Source: an uncultured Carnobacterium sp.
Lineage (GTDB): Bacteria; Bacillota; Bacilli; Lactobacillales; Aerococcaceae
Direction of reading: 5' to 3'
NCBI GenBank assembly: GCA_905371865.1
Contig: CAJPNA010000080.1
Location: 1-6,474 of the forward strand
DNA length: 6,474 nt
Shown: piece after piece, positions 5,353 to 6,474 of the stretch
Layout: every line of letters begins with the position of its first letter
Numbering within the stretch: the stretch's first letter is position 1
Notes under the pieces: generated by a model
Seen by the model: the letters and a program-made list of their open reading frames with translations, nothing else
The model's database searches: none
What the model was told of the DNA's origin: nothing
Made by a program: the position numbers and the translations under genes

Positions 5353-6474
5353 TTATAAGACGTCGATAAAGCGTTCGATTGTCTTAATGCTTTCAAGGGC
5401 ATCTTGAGGAATTTGATGTTCTGGATTTGCATCATTAAATGCTTTCAAGTAGTCTAAACGGAATTGCATACGATCACGAATTAATTCAGCGTACTCGCCA
5501 TTCATTTCAGGAACTTCATAACCTTCCACTGGTAAGTATTCCATTCCTGGAAGGCCACCGAATAATTCAAATTTTGCTTTGCCATCGACTACTGTTTCAA
5601 TCACACCAAGAGACACTTCTTTGGTCACTTTCTTACCTAAGAAATCCCCTGTATTGATAATGTAGCAATCTACATTCTTATCAAATAATGCTTTAAATTT
5701 ATAGTAGTCTTCTACTAATGGATATACACGGAATGGGTTTGCGTATGGTTCGATAACGAGCGCATCTAAGTTTGCACCTGCTCCTGTATTTTCAGCGTTA
5801 GAGCGTTTTGTCATTAATGTACATCCTAAAATAGATGCTAAACGTGGGTCTGTGATTTTTACTAGCGGTGGTAGTGCATCATCTTTCATGATCCAGAAGA
5901 TAGATTGAATTGGTTCTTGAATCTTATCGACACGGTTTGGTGTTGAGTAACGAGATTTAACAGTACGTCCGTTACCGTTACGAATATCTTCTGTCACTAA
6001 TACTTTACGACCATTTTCATCCAGAGTCACACCACAGTTTTGAACCGTTACGAAGTAATCCTGTTCTCTGTGACCTGCTGGATAATCGTTTGTTTTGTCG
6101 AAGTAAGAAGGTTCCAAAGCTACAGATGAACCATCTTCTACTGAAATCACAAATGCATCGTCGTGTAATACTTCAATGTCGTATTTATCGTCATGTTTTG
6201 CGTGCGTTAATGTAGACTTCCCTGATCCAGATAATCCGAAGAAGCTTGCAACGTAAGAAGCGCCTTCTTTACGGAAAATCTTCAAACCACCGTGGCAAGA
6301 AACATAGTTGTTACGAGCAGCAGTCGCCCAAGCAAGTGTCAATGTTCCCTTTTTGATTTCCCCAAAATAACTCATTCCTAAAATTGCAGCACAATTATGT
6401 TTCGTATCAAAGAACGCTAATCCATCTGGGTAATCAGGATGTCTCCATGTAGGATCAAAGAAAATAAAAATGTC
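5353..6474 (-). CDS. pckA: ATP-dependent phosphoenolpyruvate carboxykinase (5' end off window)
   Basis: The enzyme interconverts oxaloacetate + ATP and PEP + CO2 + ADP in the cytoplasm. The frame stays open to base 6474, so the ATG at 6375 is internal: the 33 codons before it (DIFIFFDPTWRHPDYPDG and on) belong to the protein. The window shows 373 C-terminal residues; family members exceed 520, so roughly the first third is missing. In visible numbering: YFGEIKKG (36-43), matching the Y207/K212/K213 region of E. coli PckA; CHGG (60-63), likely holding the metal-binding His (H232 in E. coli); the P-loop GLSGSGKST (80-88); HDD (104-106), matching the kinase-2 GDD; SRYSTP (174-179), matching the ATP-binding R333 region; then LPPLVKITDP and NTGDFLGKK. 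Local motif wording differs from E. coli, but the expected catalytic residues are present. It is the first visible gene of the operon with oadA; its promoter is not in the window. Confidence 0.92.
   Translation of the reverse strand, partial: DIFIFFDPTWRHPDYPDGLAFFDTKHNCAAILGMSYFGEIKKGTLTLAWATAARNNYVSCHGGLKIFRKEGASYVASFFGLSGSGKSTLTHAKHDDKYDIEVLHDDAFVISVEDGSSVALEPSYFDKTNDYPAGHREQDYFVTVQNCGVTLDENGRKVLVTEDIRNGNGRTVKSRYSTPNRVDKIQEPIQSIFWIMKDDALPPLVKITDPRLASILGCTLMTKRSNAENTGAGANLDALVIEPYANPFRVYPLVEDYYKFKALFDKNVDCYIINTGDFLGKKVTKEVSLGVIETVVDGKAKFELFGGLPGMEYLPVEGYEVPEMNGEYAELIRDRMQFRLDYLKAFNDANPEHQIPQDALESIKTIERFIDVL

Larger units (their letters stand above)
2049..6474 (-). other. Predicted transcription unit pckA-oadA-oadG-carrier-oadB
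   Basis: Five same-strand genes are separated by 18, 10, 0 and 13 nt, with SD sites inside or touching the preceding stop codons, and end at one intrinsic terminator. No terminator-like hairpin or promoter-sized gap occurs between them. The promoter and any regulator binding sites lie upstream of pckA, outside the window, and other genes could precede pckA. Confidence 0.85.

Overview
The window is AT-rich DNA with strong AGGAGG-type Shine-Dalgarno (SD) sites. Every recognisable gene lies on the minus strand. Protein content and style point to a low-GC Gram-positive bacterium (Bacillota), most likely of the order Lactobacillales (Carnobacteriaceae/Enterococcaceae-like). That placement is a judgement from protein resemblance; no rRNA or other strong taxonomic marker is present.

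Layout, read right to left in the direction of transcription. Block 1 (6474 to 2105) is a tight five-gene operon: pckA (ATP-type PEP carboxykinase, 5' end outside the window), oadA (carboxyltransferase alpha subunit of oxaloacetate decarboxylase), a small OadG-like membrane anchor, a free-standing biotin carrier protein, and oadB (membrane Na+ pump subunit). Gaps between successive genes are 18, 8-10, 0 and 13 nt, and several SD sites overlap the preceding stop codon. An AT-rich hairpin with a U-tract (2049-2084) closes the unit. Block 2 (2022 to 1) is the late competence pair comFA-comFC, overlapping by 4 nt (ATGA). comFC runs off the left edge and probably lacks only its last few codons.

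How the genes work together: PEP carboxykinase interconverts PEP + CO2 + ADP and oxaloacetate + ATP. The biotin-dependent membrane decarboxylase converts oxaloacetate to pyruvate + CO2 while exporting Na+. In one transcript, the two enzymes could form a CO2-neutral route from PEP to pyruvate that makes the same ATP as pyruvate kinase and also pumps Na+. Run backwards, it would be a Na+-driven route from pyruvate to PEP. No citrate lyase, citrate transporter, malate enzyme or biotin ligase gene is visible, so the usual citrate-fermentation setting of oxaloacetate decarboxylase is not seen here. This coupling is the most interesting inference from the window; the individual families are well known. 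ComFA (a DNA helicase/translocase of transformation) and ComFC (its phosphoribosyltransferase-like partner) appear to be ordinary genomic neighbours.

Apart from the 82-nt spacer holding the terminator and the comFA ribosome binding site, there is no sizeable non-coding DNA. I saw no RNA genes, CRISPR arrays, insertion sequences or prophage genes.
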